From: JAWXUC01 sp044432975
GTDB taxonomy: Bacteria > Pseudomonadota > Alphaproteobacteria > RF32 > CAG-239
NCBI GenBank assembly: GCA_044432975.1
Contig: JAWXUC010000006.1
Span: 41,875 to 105,874 of the forward strand
DNA length: 64,000 nt
Direction of reading: 5' to 3'
A program made the position numbers and the translations under genes. The notes beneath the pieces are model-generated. The model ran no database searches, was not told the origin of the DNA, and saw only the letters and a list, made by a program, of their open reading frames with translations. Numbering within the stretch: position 1 is the stretch's first letter; the number at the start of each line of letters is the position of its first letter. Of the stretch, positions 1-8,591 are shown in pieces.

Positions 1-25
1 GCCAATTTTAGAAACATCCATCATT

Positions 26-646
26 TTAATGAAATTCCCATGTAATGTTATTTGAATCTTTACAAACAGATGCAATCATAGGCATTGTTATTGGTAGATT
101 TTTTCTTTCGTTATATTCTTCAGTTGTCGCCCAAGTAAACGATGTTATGGCCTCTTCTGTAGATTCAGCTTCTTCAGAGCCAGTTTCTGTATTTTCATCT
201 AAGACAGCCTTAATTGTAACGCTATATATATTAGCTCCGTTTTCAGAATACCATTCAATATTTAAATATTCCATACAATCTCTTTTTGAAACATTTGGAA
301 CAGTAACCGCAAATATGTCATCTTGTTCACCGCTTTTTTCAACATTAATCTCTTCACCTTTAGAGTTAAAAATTTTTGTTCCAACAATCATTTCATAAGG
401 AGCAACTTTTTCTGTACAAAGTTTCTCGACAGTTAATTCTTCATAACTTCCTTCAGCTTTATATCTTGTATATATATTATTAACAAGGTGTACAAAGCTA
501 GTCATTGATTTTGAACTAGAAACCTTATCAAGAACCTTATTTATAGTAGCCATTAAAGAAAGAGAAATAGCTCCAATAATGCCCAACACCATTAGTGTTT
601 CCATCATGGTTCTTCCTGCTTGTGAATTTAAAAGTTTTTTTCTCAT
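26..646 (-). CDS. Type IV prepilin-like protein
   Basis: Predicted 206-residue prepilin or pseudopilin. The N-terminus has a short basic leader ending in Gly11, then RTMME and a hydrophobic run (residues about 17-35). This is the class III prepilin signal, with the conserved Glu at +5 (Glu16). Type IV prepilins are cut after that Gly by PilD and assembled in the inner membrane through the hydrophobic helix. The C-terminal globular part holds a pair of Cys and many acidic residues, and I do not recognise it. No other pilus-assembly gene is in the window, so the machinery must be elsewhere or this is an orphan minor pilin. The family call is secure; the exact role is unknown. Confidence 0.75.
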   Translation of the reverse strand: MRKKLLNSQAGRTMMETLMVLGIIGAISLSLMATINKVLDKVSSSKSMTSFVHLVNNIYTRYKAEGSYEELTVEKLCTEKVAPYEMIVGTKIFNSKGEEINVEKSGEQDDIFAVTVPNVSKRDCMEYLNIEWYSENGANIYSVTIKAVLDENTETGSEEAESTEEAITSFTWATTEEYNERKNLPITMPMIASVCKDSNNITWEFH

Positions 647-696
647 ACATCTATTTTAACATTTAAAAAAATATTAACAATCTTTTTTTATTCTTC

Positions 697-724
697 TTGC
701 ACTTTTTATTTTAGTTAATATAAT
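697..724 (+). promoter_or_regulatory. Sigma70-type promoter of the outer-membrane barrel gene
   Basis: TTGCAC, a 16-bp spacer, then a perfect TATAAT. The likely start is about 730, giving a short leader with AAAGGA ahead of the ATG at 754. Confidence 0.6.
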
Positions 725-753
725 TAAAAAATGATTTTTATAAAGGAAAAATA

Positions 754-1242
754 ATGAAGAAAATTTTATTTGTTGGCGCATCTTTGTTTGCATTAAATGC
801 AAATGCTTTAGAATATAATCCTTATGTTGGTGTTAATTATAATTATACAAACCCATCAGATAGCTTTGCAGATGATCAAAATTCTGTAAGTGTTAATGTT
901 GGTACAACTTATACAGAAAACTTTGGTACAGAAGTTTATTATCAATATACACCAGCCAAAGAAGATGGAGAGCAATTCTTTTCTTATGGTCTAGATTTAA
1001 TTGGTAATCTTCCATTAGGCTGTGAAGCTACTTGGGAAGTTTTAGCTTCAGCAGGTGTTGGTGCTTATGAATTCTGGGGTAAAACAGATGATGATGGTTA
1101 TGCATTCCGTTATGGTGCAGGTTTGCAATATAATGTTGATGAAGATTGGTCTGTTAGAGCAATGTATCGTTATATTGATACTCGTCATTTAGCAACTGAT
1201 TATATTAATGAAGTTTCAGTTGGTGCAAAATATAACTTCTAG
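754..1242 (+). CDS. Small outer-membrane beta-barrel protein
   Basis: A 162-residue protein with a clear signal peptide (about residues 1-18, ending NANA) followed by alternating aromatic and polar strands. It ends in Phe after Tyr-Asn, the usual outer-membrane barrel terminus recognised by BamA. Length and pattern fit the eight-stranded OmpA-like or Omp25/porin-like small barrels common in Alphaproteobacteria. It has its own promoter and a strong terminator, so it is probably a single abundant transcript. Whether it is a structural, adhesive or transport barrel cannot be told from sequence. Confidence 0.75.
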   Translation: MKKILFVGASLFALNANALEYNPYVGVNYNYTNPSDSFADDQNSVSVNVGTTYTENFGTEVYYQYTPAKEDGEQFFSYGLDLIGNLPLGCEATWEVLASAGVGAYEFWGKTDDDGYAFRYGAGLQYNVDEDWSVRAMYRYIDTRHLATDYINEVSVGAKYNF

Positions 1243-1255
1243 TTATATCGTTAAT

Positions 1256-1284
1256 AAAAAAGCTTCCTTTTAGGAAGCTTTTTT
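1256..1284 (+). terminator. Rho-independent terminator
   Basis: A 12-bp perfect stem (AAAAAAGCTTCC with GGAAGCTTTTTT) around a five-base loop. It is a good terminator just after the barrel gene stop at 1242. Confidence 0.85.
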
Positions 1285-1285
1285 A

Positions 1286-1313
1286 TTGACATATAGAATG
1301 TTGTTTGTATAAT
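1286..1313 (+). promoter_or_regulatory. Sigma70-type promoter of the HAD gene
   Basis: A perfect TTGACA, a 16-bp spacer and a perfect TATAAT, 38 bp before the ATG at 1352. Confidence 0.65.
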
Positions 1314-1351
1314 ATTTGTCTATTGGTAATCATTAAAAAATTAAAGAAAAT

Positions 1352-1936
1352 ATGAAAAGAGTAATCATTTTAGATGTTGATGGAGTATTGTTAAATCACT
1401 TAAAGAGCATGAAAATCGCTTATCCCGAATTTGTTGGTAGAAAAATTTCAGATGAAAAATGGGAAGAAGTTGTTTGGCAATATCAAAGAGATCCAAAATC
1501 ATTGCAAGCATTTGGCCAATTTTGGGGTCAAGAGAAGTTTTTTTCAAAAGTTCCTCCAATGTTTGGAATGCAAAAATGCGTTAAAAGTTTGCTTATGCTC
1601 GGTTATGATTTATATGTTGTAACTTCAGTTCCTGAGCATTTAAAAAGCATTAGAGCAAAAAATTTGCAAGATGTTTTTGGCGATGTATTTAAAGAGGTTG
1701 TTTGTGTTGGTAGTTTTTCTAAAAAAGAAGCGATTAATAATATTGTTTCTCAATATCAAACAAGCTTTTTTGTTGATGACAGCGTAAAGCATTTAGAAGA
1801 GGCTTATGGTCTTGTTGATAAATGTATTTGGATGTCAAACCAATATCAAGAGCCTTACTGGAACACAGCAGCATTGGTAGACGCGATTTCTGTAGAAAAT
1901 GCAGATGCTTTAACTGAGTTTTTTATTTATAAATAA
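1352..1936 (+). CDS. HAD-superfamily hydrolase
   Basis: A 194-residue protein with HAD motif I near the N-terminus (DVDGVL, nucleophile Asp8 and general acid Asp10). Motif II is a Thr/Ser after a hydrophobic strand (VVTSVP) and the motif IV acidic pair is FFVDDS. HAD enzymes form a phospho-aspartate intermediate; most in this size class are small-molecule phosphatases. The substrate cannot be assigned. It is transcribed alone between its own promoter and terminator. A second, distinct HAD protein lies at 47332. Confidence 0.8.
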   Translation: MKRVIILDVDGVLLNHLKSMKIAYPEFVGRKISDEKWEEVVWQYQRDPKSLQAFGQFWGQEKFFSKVPPMFGMQKCVKSLLMLGYDLYVVTSVPEHLKSIRAKNLQDVFGDVFKEVVCVGSFSKKEAINNIVSQYQTSFFVDDSVKHLEEAYGLVDKCIWMSNQYQEPYWNTAALVDAISVENADALTEFFIYK

Positions 1937-1952
1937 AACTTTGTTTAGCAAC

Positions 1953-1980
1953 AAAAAGCTTCCTGTTTAGGAAGCTTTTT
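1953..1980 (+). terminator. Rho-independent terminator
   Basis: AAAAAGCTTCC pairs with GGAAGCTTTTT around a six-base loop. The stem is almost the same as that of the terminator at 1256-1284. Confidence 0.85.
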
Positions 1981-2104
1981 CTTTAGAATAAAGGTGCTAT
2001 TAGGCAACCTTTTTTAGATTTCTGTTTGGATGTCGTGTGAGCTTACGGAGTTCATCTTCCTGATTGTAGAAGGCTGTTATGTTCTCCTCACATTCCCTGT
2101 CAAA

Positions 2105-2479
2105 CTAATCATACTCGTCAAACTCATAGTCATAAAGTTGATCTAAGTCTTCGTAAGGGGCCCAATCATCTTCATAGTAAATCTCACAATCATCCTCGCA
2201 CTCTTCAAGAAGTTTAATGAAGAATGGCTCATAATTGTCGAAGAGACCACCCAAAGGGTGTTCCATGTCGTGGAAGTACTCTAAGTTATCCGCTACATCT
2301 TCTTGTTGATAATAGCTAAAGGCTCTGTCATCCAAATACGGAGTGCCATCTTTCCAGCGATTGAAGTATTGCTCCCATGTGTCTTGAGATTCGTAAAAAT
2401 GAAATCTTGTAAAAAACATCTCATTCTCAAGTGTCCATCCAAAATCGTTCTCGAAATAAATCACATTTTGTAGTGCCAT
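2105..2479 (-). CDS. Highly acidic small protein, unknown function
   Basis: A 124-residue protein I do not recognise. It is extremely acidic and aromatic: about 35 Asp/Glu against 5 Lys/Arg, with many Tyr, Phe and Trp, and the last 35 residues are almost all acidic or aromatic. It has no signal peptide or membrane segment. There is no Shine-Dalgarno sequence before the ATG, although a good promoter (TTTACA, 17 bp, TATATT) lies at 2521-2549. The gene and its 3' flank (about 2000-2480) look richer in G+C than the neighbours, hinting at transfer. A charge profile like this is seen in DNA-mimic anti-restriction proteins, but there is no motif to support that here. Confidence 0.55.
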   Translation of the reverse strand: MALQNVIYFENDFGWTLENEMFFTRFHFYESQDTWEQYFNRWKDGTPYLDDRAFSYYQQEDVADNLEYFHDMEHPLGGLFDNYEPFFIKLLEECEDDCEIYYEDDWAPYEDLDQLYDYEFDEYD

Positions 2480-2520
2480 AGTTGTATTTAGTTTAATTAA
2501 TTATTATTGTTTCAAAAAAG

Positions 2521-2549
2521 AATATATCACAAAAAACAACTCTTGTAAA
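2521..2549 (-). promoter_or_regulatory. Promoter of the acidic-protein gene
   Basis: On the minus strand: TTTACA, a 17-bp spacer and TATATT. Four bases downstream comes TTTGAAACAA, the same ten bases found at the same distance from the -10 of the unknown gene at 49847-50188. Confidence 0.5.
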
Positions 2550-2573
2550 TACTTTTGTCTAAAAAAGAGGGAA

Positions 2574-2603
2574 ATAAAAGCTCTCAGTTTTGAGAGCTCT
2601 TAT
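2574..2603 (-). terminator. Terminator of the flavoprotein gene
   Basis: ATAAGAGCTCTCA pairs with TGAGAGCTTTTAT around a four-base loop, immediately after the stop of the minus-strand gene at 2607. Confidence 0.75.
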
Positions 2604-2606
2604 TGA

Positions 2607-4001
2607 TTATTCACCAGATTTAATTTTTTCAATCAATTCTTTAACACTAGGCAAATGATTATCTCTATAAAGAGGATCTGTTGCAAACTGATAAACTTGA
2701 TGTCCCGCAAACAACAAATGATCTTTAACAGAGCCGCCATGACCAATTTCGTATAATGTTTTATGAATACAATAAGAACGAGGGTCTGGAGTTTTACCTG
2801 TATTGCCATCAGCTTGAGACCAAGAAGAGAATTGACACTGAGACAAACAGCCAATGCAGTTTTTTCTATCTTCTTGCATTTCTTTCCACTCATTTGTAGT
2901 TAAGAAAACAACAGTGTTGTCAGGAGTTTCTTTAATTTCTGTATATCCTGCATCAAGTTGACGTTTTGCTTTGCTCATATCTTCAGGATTTATGAATAAA
3001 GTTTTATTAGCATTAATATCTAAAGGTTGAGAAAATTCAGCCGATTCGATTTTAGAAAAAGCAATTTCGCCATCTTTTCTGCGCATTAAGTTTTCTAAGA
3101 AAGTATTTTTAATTGCAGAAGAAAAGAATCCAGTAGGGCTAAATTTTTGTAAAATTACATCACCTTTTTTAACAGTTCTCATAACAGATTGCCAAGCTTG
3201 AGAAACAGGGCTTTCTTTTGTAATCATAGGACGAGTACCAAATTGAAAAGCAATATTTCCAATTTCAGGATTATCAATATAATCTTGCCAGTCTTTCAAA
3301 GACCAAACACCACCAGCCAAAATAATTGGCAAATCTTTTAAGTTAATAGATGTTAAAAATTTTCTTAATTCAACCAATCTTTGATATGGAGTTTGAGGTT
3401 GATTAGGGTCTTCAGCGTTAGATAAACCGTTGTGTCCACCAGCAAGCCAAGGATCTTCATAAACCACACCACCCAAATATTCTGCACAAGTAGAATAAGC
3501 TCTTTTCCACAAAACCTGAAAAGCTCTAGCAGAAGAAACGATTGGGTAATAATAAACCCCAAAAGAAGACGCCATTTCACCAAGTTTATAAGGTAAACCA
3601 GCACCACAAGTAACACCATGAATTAAACCTTTAGTTCTTTCAAGCATTCCTTGCAAAATTTCTTGAGCGCCACCAACTTCCCAAAGCATATTGATATGAA
3701 TTCTTCCGTTTCCGTTAGATTTTTCATGAGCAATTTCAGCTTGAGCCACACAACCATTAATAGCTTGTTCAATCATTTCAGCGTGTCTATCTTTTCTGCT
3801 TATTTTTAAGAATTTTTCTTTAATTGCATTACCAAAAGAATCATAAATGTCTGGAGTAACTCCAGAAAATGTGCCTACACAATTTTCTTTTGCCCAAGCA
3901 CCCGCAGAAAAGCCATTAGAGGCGTTAATACCTTTACCACCTTCAATTAAAGGGTAAACTTCTTTGCCAGAAATTAATATTGGTTTTAATGTTTTTATCA
4001 T
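2607..4001 (-). CDS. Nitronate monooxygenase-like FMN oxidoreductase
   Basis: A 464-residue protein of the 2-nitropropane dioxygenase / nitronate monooxygenase family (COG2070), an FMN-binding TIM barrel. Family marks include an N-terminal PLIEGGKGI segment, ILAGGVWSLKDW in the middle (phosphate-binding Gly-Gly) and IAFQFGTRPM after it. The chain is longer than the roughly 320-360 residues of typical members. It adds a C-terminal extension with a Cys cluster (NCIGCLSQC and a later Cys) that could bind a metal. Its ATG has AGGAA upstream. Physiological substrate unknown: nitronate detoxification and enoyl-type reductions both occur in this superfamily. Confidence 0.75.
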   Translation of the reverse strand: MIKTLKPILISGKEVYPLIEGGKGINASNGFSAGAWAKENCVGTFSGVTPDIYDSFGNAIKEKFLKISRKDRHAEMIEQAINGCVAQAEIAHEKSNGNGRIHINMLWEVGGAQEILQGMLERTKGLIHGVTCGAGLPYKLGEMASSFGVYYYPIVSSARAFQVLWKRAYSTCAEYLGGVVYEDPWLAGGHNGLSNAEDPNQPQTPYQRLVELRKFLTSINLKDLPIILAGGVWSLKDWQDYIDNPEIGNIAFQFGTRPMITKESPVSQAWQSVMRTVKKGDVILQKFSPTGFFSSAIKNTFLENLMRRKDGEIAFSKIESAEFSQPLDINANKTLFINPEDMSKAKRQLDAGYTEIKETPDNTVVFLTTNEWKEMQEDRKNCIGCLSQCQFSSWSQADGNTGKTPDPRSYCIHKTLYEIGHGGSVKDHLLFAGHQVYQFATDPLYRDNHLPSVKELIEKIKSGE

Positions 4002-4132
4002 TATATATTCCTTTTATTTTTTGCCAATATAACAGAACTATTTTTATATTCAAACAAAAAATTCAAACCTATTTACAAAATGCAAAAACTTTGTTAAAGT
4101 GCTTGCAAATTGATAAGAAAGGCATTTGTAAA

Positions 4133-5506
4133 ATGTATAATAATAAAAAAGTTTTAGTTTTAGGTTTATCAAAAAGCGGTATTTCAGCAGCTAAATATTT
4201 AAATAAATTAGGTGCAAAAGTTTTTATTTCAGAATTTAGGGAAGAAAAAGAAGAAGATGCTCAAACAATTAAAGAGCTTCAAAATCTGGGTATAAAAATA
4301 GAAATGGGCGGTCATTCAAAAGATTTTATAGACGGTTCAAGCCTTGCAATAACAAGCCCAGGAATTCCTCCTAAAAGTGAAGTGTTTCAAATATTAAAAG
4401 CCAAAGGTATTCAGATTATATCAGAAGTTGAACTCGCTTATTTGAATACAAAAACTCCTTTTGTTGTTATTACAGGCACAAATGGCAAAACAACAACAAC
4501 TGCTTTAGCAAATCATATAATTTCATCAGAATTAAAATCAGAAGCTTGTGGAAACATCGGTTGCCCTCCTTGTTATTTGTTGGAGAAAGATTTAGATTGT
4601 TTGGTTTGTGAGCTAAGCTCTTATCAATTAGAAATGTCTCCAACATTAACACCTAATGTGGCTATTTTTACCAATATAACTCCAGATCATTTATCATGGC
4701 ACGGCGGTTTTGATAATTATTTTAATGCAAAAGCAAAAATTTTTACAGGCAAACAGTCTGCTAAATATTGTGCTTTTAATGCTCATGATGAAAAATTAGT
4801 AGAGTTGTCAAAGTCATGCCCTAATATAGTTTTCTTTTTTGGCAAAAACATAGGTGATAATGCTTGTTATATTGAAGATGATTTTATTGTTTATAAACAA
4901 AATGGTGTTTCAGAAAAAATAATAGAAGTTTCAAAATCTCCGATAGTGGGTTATCATAATTATCTTAATATAATGGCATCTGTTATCTGTGCAAAAGTTA
5001 TGGGTGTTTCAAATAGTGCAATAATGGAATCCATTATTAGTTTTAAATCGCCAGAACATAGACTAGAAAAAGTTGCTATTATTGATGGTGTGGAGTTTTA
5101 TAATGATTCAAAAGCAACAAATCCTGAGGCTTCAATTGTTGCAATGAATTCTTTTGCAGGCAAAAAAGTTGCTTTAATCGCAGGCGGTACAGATAAGTTA
5201 ACCCCTTTAGATGAATTTTGTGATGTTGCTAACAAAACAATAGATACAGTTGTGTTGATAGGTCAGGGCGCAGATAGATTTGAGGCAGAACTAAAAAAAC
5301 ACGGATTTTCAAAAATAAAAAGAGCCAAGAGTCTGCAAGAAGCTACGGATATGTCTTTTGCAAGTGGTGTTGATATTGTGTTATTATCCCCAGCATGTGC
5401 AAGTTTTGATATGTTCAATAGTTATGAGCATCGTGGTGATGTTTTTAAAGAATATGTAAAAACCTTAAATAAAGCCTTAAATAAAAACTTTAATAAATTC
5501 CTTTAA
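4133..5506 (+). CDS. murD: UDP-N-acetylmuramoylalanine-D-glutamate ligase
   Basis: MurD adds D-glutamate to UDP-MurNAc-L-Ala in cytoplasmic peptidoglycan synthesis. The protein starts with a Rossmann-like segment (KVLVLGLSKSGISAA), has the Mur ligase P-loop GTNGKTTTTAL and the ECELSSYQLE-like region (CELSSYQLEM). It ends with the C-terminal Mur domain containing YNDSKATNPEA. I place the start at 4133 (457 residues, normal for the family), preceded by AAGAAAGG. An upstream in-frame ATG at 3980 would add 51 low-complexity residues and overlap the divergent gene. It stands alone here rather than in a dcw cluster. Its stop overlaps the convergent gene by four bases. Confidence 0.93.
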   Translation: MYNNKKVLVLGLSKSGISAAKYLNKLGAKVFISEFREEKEEDAQTIKELQNLGIKIEMGGHSKDFIDGSSLAITSPGIPPKSEVFQILKAKGIQIISEVELAYLNTKTPFVVITGTNGKTTTTALANHIISSELKSEACGNIGCPPCYLLEKDLDCLVCELSSYQLEMSPTLTPNVAIFTNITPDHLSWHGGFDNYFNAKAKIFTGKQSAKYCAFNAHDEKLVELSKSCPNIVFFFGKNIGDNACYIEDDFIVYKQNGVSEKIIEVSKSPIVGYHNYLNIMASVICAKVMGVSNSAIMESIISFKSPEHRLEKVAIIDGVEFYNDSKATNPEASIVAMNSFAGKKVALIAGGTDKLTPLDEFCDVANKTIDTVVLIGQGADRFEAELKKHGFSKIKRAKSLQEATDMSFASGVDIVLLSPACASFDMFNSYEHRGDVFKEYVKTLNKALNKNFNKFL

Positions 5507-6627
5507 GTTCTTCCTTTTGTTTTCTGCAACATCTTAAACGTTGTTGAAGAAGCATAATCAATGTTTGTAACATTGTTATCTCTGGTTATAATATTAGGTG
5601 GAATTACTAAAGGATTTTGCTCTTCAATAATATTCTCAGGAGTAATATTATTTTCTTCTGTTTTAACACGGTCTATTTTTTGCAATATTTTTAATAAATC
5701 ACCATTATCTTTTTCAAACAATATGCTCATAAGCAATTTTTTAGACATAATATTAGATTTTAATGGAAAAGTATATAAATCTCCATATCTGCCAAAGTCT
5801 TTTGTTTTTTCATCTAGAGATCTTAAATAAACAGCTTCTTTTTTATATCTAACATAATCACTAACATCATAATATCCCTCAGCAGCATTTTGAGGTTTGC
5901 AGACAATAAAAACATGGCCGTATTTAGAATCGTTGGGGTTGTTTCTACCTGTTTTTTTATCTAAAACAGCAGGTGTGCCAGGAGCAACCTTTTCAAAGTC
6001 TTTGGGACTGCATTTTATTTCAACAAAGTTTTCATTTTCTTTTAATGCATCAATAGCTTTATATGCATATTCATAAGCCTCAACTTCAATACCATTTCTT
6101 GCCAATACGTTTCTAACAGCCATCAAGCAATATGTTTGTTCACCAGGTTTAGGGCGTCCTTTTTTTGCGTGTCTTATTGCATATTCGGCAATTTCTTGAG
6201 ATTTTTCAGAAGGTTCAATTTCTTGCAATTCTTCTTTTGAAAAATATCTTCCTTCAATATCTAAATCACCTAAAGTGTTGAGCTTATATTTTAATAAAGC
6301 ATCTGCAATTGTGTTTAGTGTATCTTTTTTTGTTTCAAGCATTAGAAAGTTATTTTTTCTTTCTGTTATTTCAATTTTTTTCAATGCATTTCTTATTGCT
6401 AAAGTAGTGTCATTTTCATTTTGCACAAAATCTTGATAAGAAGGTCCTTGAATATTGTTTATTATATCCTTGTTAGGAGTTCTTGTTTCAACTTTAGGAT
6501 GTTCTTGGGGATTCTCTTTTATAGAATCAGTGGTGGTAGAAGCAGAAAATGTTAAAAAACTTGTAATAATAAGGGCTCTATTTTTAATTTTTTGATATAT
6601 GTTGTTAGTAGTGTTTTTTTTATGCAT
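5503..6627 (-). CDS. Putative exported NlpC/P60- or CHAP-like cysteine peptidase
   Basis: A 374-residue protein with a basic N-terminus and a hydrophobic stretch (residues about 18-30), so probably exported. The central region (about 150-250) contains Cys167 in EQTYCLMAVRNVL, at the start of a helix, and His238 in YGHVFIVC. Between them is a PGTPAVLD strand. That order and spacing resemble the papain-like CHAP and NlpC/P60 amidase folds, which cut peptidoglycan peptides. The flanks are charged and low in complexity. The enzymatic call is inference from the Cys/His arrangement only. It converges on murD with a four-base overlap. Confidence 0.45.
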   Translation of the reverse strand: MHKKNTTNNIYQKIKNRALIITSFLTFSASTTTDSIKENPQEHPKVETRTPNKDIINNIQGPSYQDFVQNENDTTLAIRNALKKIEITERKNNFLMLETKKDTLNTIADALLKYKLNTLGDLDIEGRYFSKEELQEIEPSEKSQEIAEYAIRHAKKGRPKPGEQTYCLMAVRNVLARNGIEVEAYEYAYKAIDALKENENFVEIKCSPKDFEKVAPGTPAVLDKKTGRNNPNDSKYGHVFIVCKPQNAAEGYYDVSDYVRYKKEAVYLRSLDEKTKDFGRYGDLYTFPLKSNIMSKKLLMSILFEKDNGDLLKILQKIDRVKTEENNITPENIIEEQNPLVIPPNIITRDNNVTNIDYASSTTFKMLQKTKGRT

Positions 6628-6941
6628 ATTCTAATCCTTTCTTGAGTTGAGTTATAAAATTTAAAGTTAGGTTTGTCAAATGTTTTCCACAAGTTTTTAT
6701 AGGGTTTTAACAGTTTTTATATATTTTTTATTGACAAAAAGAAAATGGTTGTTAATATTTATCTTATGAAAAACATTAAAAACATTTTTACATTTAACAC
6801 TTTTAGCTTCTGGTATTATATATCAAGGGGGTTTTTTAGTGTGTAAGAATTAGAATTTATAATTTTTTTATGTTAAACTCCCTGTTGATAAGACGGGGAG
6901 TTTTGTTTTGCAAAATACAAAAAATAAGGAGATAAGAAAAA
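6628..6941. other. Gene-free stretch with a promoter, a short peptide frame and a hairpin
   Basis: About 310 bases. It holds TTGACA at 6731-6736 with TAATAT at 6753-6758. Just after it is a possible 26-residue frame (6766-6846) with no ribosome-binding site. A hairpin with arms CTCCC/GGGAG followed by TTTTG lies near 6879-6908, ahead of the gene at 6942. The arrangement would suit an attenuated leader, but nothing confirms it. Confidence 0.35.
6731..6759 (+). promoter_or_regulatory. Promoter upstream of the 6942 operon
   Basis: A perfect TTGACA with TAATAT after 16 bp. The predicted start falls very close to an ATG at 6766. Confidence 0.5.
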
Positions 6942-8591
6942 ATGCAAAATTTAACCCTTGATGAAGAAACCATATTAGCTCTTCCAGCTTTAACAGAAAT
7001 ATCTCAAACTCAAAGTTTAGGAGAATATTTTGGTAAAAAAGTGTCTTCATTAAAAAATATAAAACAAAAAAACATTGAGAATGATATTTTAACAAAAGCG
7101 ATGGTAACAGAAATTGCAAGACTATATGGTGAAGAAATTGCACAGCAAGCACATAATCAATTAACAACGTTACCAATAATAGAAACAGGAACACACCTTG
7201 GCGCAATGAAAGATTATGACAATTTGCAAAAAGATGATGTTAGAGCATCTTTGCATCAAAACACAATAATTTCTGCATCATTATTAAAATCTGCAGGCGG
7301 AAACATTCATATAGGTTCTTATGGTAGCAATGTTTCATTAAATCATTCTTTTAGCGGTGGTTATTTTCAAATTGGTGATGAGTTGTTTCAGACCGCTCCA
7401 ACAAAAAGAATAAATTCAAATTTATTATATAACGCTCCAGCTATCAGTGAAGATTATTTTAATCCAAATGTTTTAATAGTTGCCAAATTGAGCGGATTAA
7501 GAGATATCTTAAAAGAATCAGAAGCACCACAAGAAAAAGCATTGTTAAAATGCGCAACAGAACTTTTAGCTCCAATTGAAAAAAGCAAAACAAACTTTGC
7601 CTCTTTTGAAAAAAATTATGAAAAATTAAATTCAGGAAAAAAGATTTTAATCAACAAAGCGCTAACCCAACTTAATTCAAAACAAAAAGAAAAAACAGGT
7701 GTTAGTTTTGATGAAATGGATGAGCAATACGCAAAATTAGAAAAAGTTTTTAGCAGAAAAGAGCTTTCATTATCAGATCAAATGGCATTAATTCAGTCTC
7801 AAGAATTAAACTCTATTACCAAGCCTGCAGATATTACTCATGTGTCAATAGATGCTCTAAAAGTTGTAAAAACATTTTTTATAGAAGCCTTAAAAAATGA
7901 AGATAGCCTATGGGCTCAAATTTTTAATAACAAAGAAATGGCTTCAAAGTTTCATCAAGAGTTTGTAGGTGTTAGATCATCATGGAAAGAAAACGAATCT
8001 CCATTTGACTTTTTAAGAACAGATAAAGGTTATACCCAAACAAATCCATTACCTTATGGTGCAACAGATGTGGATGCAAAAAGCTTGGCAAAACTTTTAG
8101 AAGAAGACAAAATTGTTCCGTCAACCGCATTAATTGTAATGGCTCATCAAAGTGCCGATATGTTGATTCATGGTGGTTTTTTCCAATCAACTTATGCAAA
8201 AAAAATACAAGATAAATTTGTTGACTTTTTAGATAAAAATCAGTTTACTAAATATGCGGATAATATAAGAGAAATTCCATCAGATGTTATGTTGTTGTCT
8301 TTAAGTGTTGCTCAAAAAAATGGTCGCCCAATGAAGATTTCAGAAATATCAAGATTGCCAGATGATAAGAAACAGATGTTAATAGATAATATTCCTAATC
8401 ATTCTTCATCTTTGGCAGTTAAAAAGGGGCTTCCTTATGTTAGTCAATATTTAGAAAAAACAAGCCCAGGATATATTGCAAGTGAATCAAAACTAAATAG
8501 AGCAAAAAAAATAAGAGCTCAAAAAATTATTACTATACAAAATTTAATGGCACAAGGAAGAGTTAGAGGAGTATCTGCAAGTGCAAGATAA
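6942..8591 (+). CDS. Unknown protein, 549 residues
   Basis: I do not recognise this protein. It has no signal peptide or clear membrane segment. It is mostly helical and lysine-rich, with a Gly/Ser-rich stretch around residues 115-150 (KSAGGNIHIGSYGSNVSLNH) and a basic C-terminus (ends GRVRGVSASAR). AGGAG sits 9 bp before the ATG. Its stop overlaps the start of the VanX-like dipeptidase by 11 bp, so the two are translationally coupled and probably act together. That may place it in peptidoglycan or dipeptide metabolism, but this is guilt by association only. Confidence 0.6.
   Translation: MQNLTLDEETILALPALTEISQTQSLGEYFGKKVSSLKNIKQKNIENDILTKAMVTEIARLYGEEIAQQAHNQLTTLPIIETGTHLGAMKDYDNLQKDDVRASLHQNTIISASLLKSAGGNIHIGSYGSNVSLNHSFSGGYFQIGDELFQTAPTKRINSNLLYNAPAISEDYFNPNVLIVAKLSGLRDILKESEAPQEKALLKCATELLAPIEKSKTNFASFEKNYEKLNSGKKILINKALTQLNSKQKEKTGVSFDEMDEQYAKLEKVFSRKELSLSDQMALIQSQELNSITKPADITHVSIDALKVVKTFFIEALKNEDSLWAQIFNNKEMASKFHQEFVGVRSSWKENESPFDFLRTDKGYTQTNPLPYGATDVDAKSLAKLLEEDKIVPSTALIVMAHQSADMLIHGGFFQSTYAKKIQDKFVDFLDKNQFTKYADNIREIPSDVMLLSLSVAQKNGRPMKISEISRLPDDKKQMLIDNIPNHSSSLAVKKGLPYVSQYLEKTSPGYIASESKLNRAKKIRAQKIITIQNLMAQGRVRGVSASAR

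Noticed and set aside
3980..4132. In-frame upstream ATG extending murD by 51 residues
   Set aside because: The extension is unlike MurD, overlaps the divergent gene start, and a good ribosome site lies before 4133.
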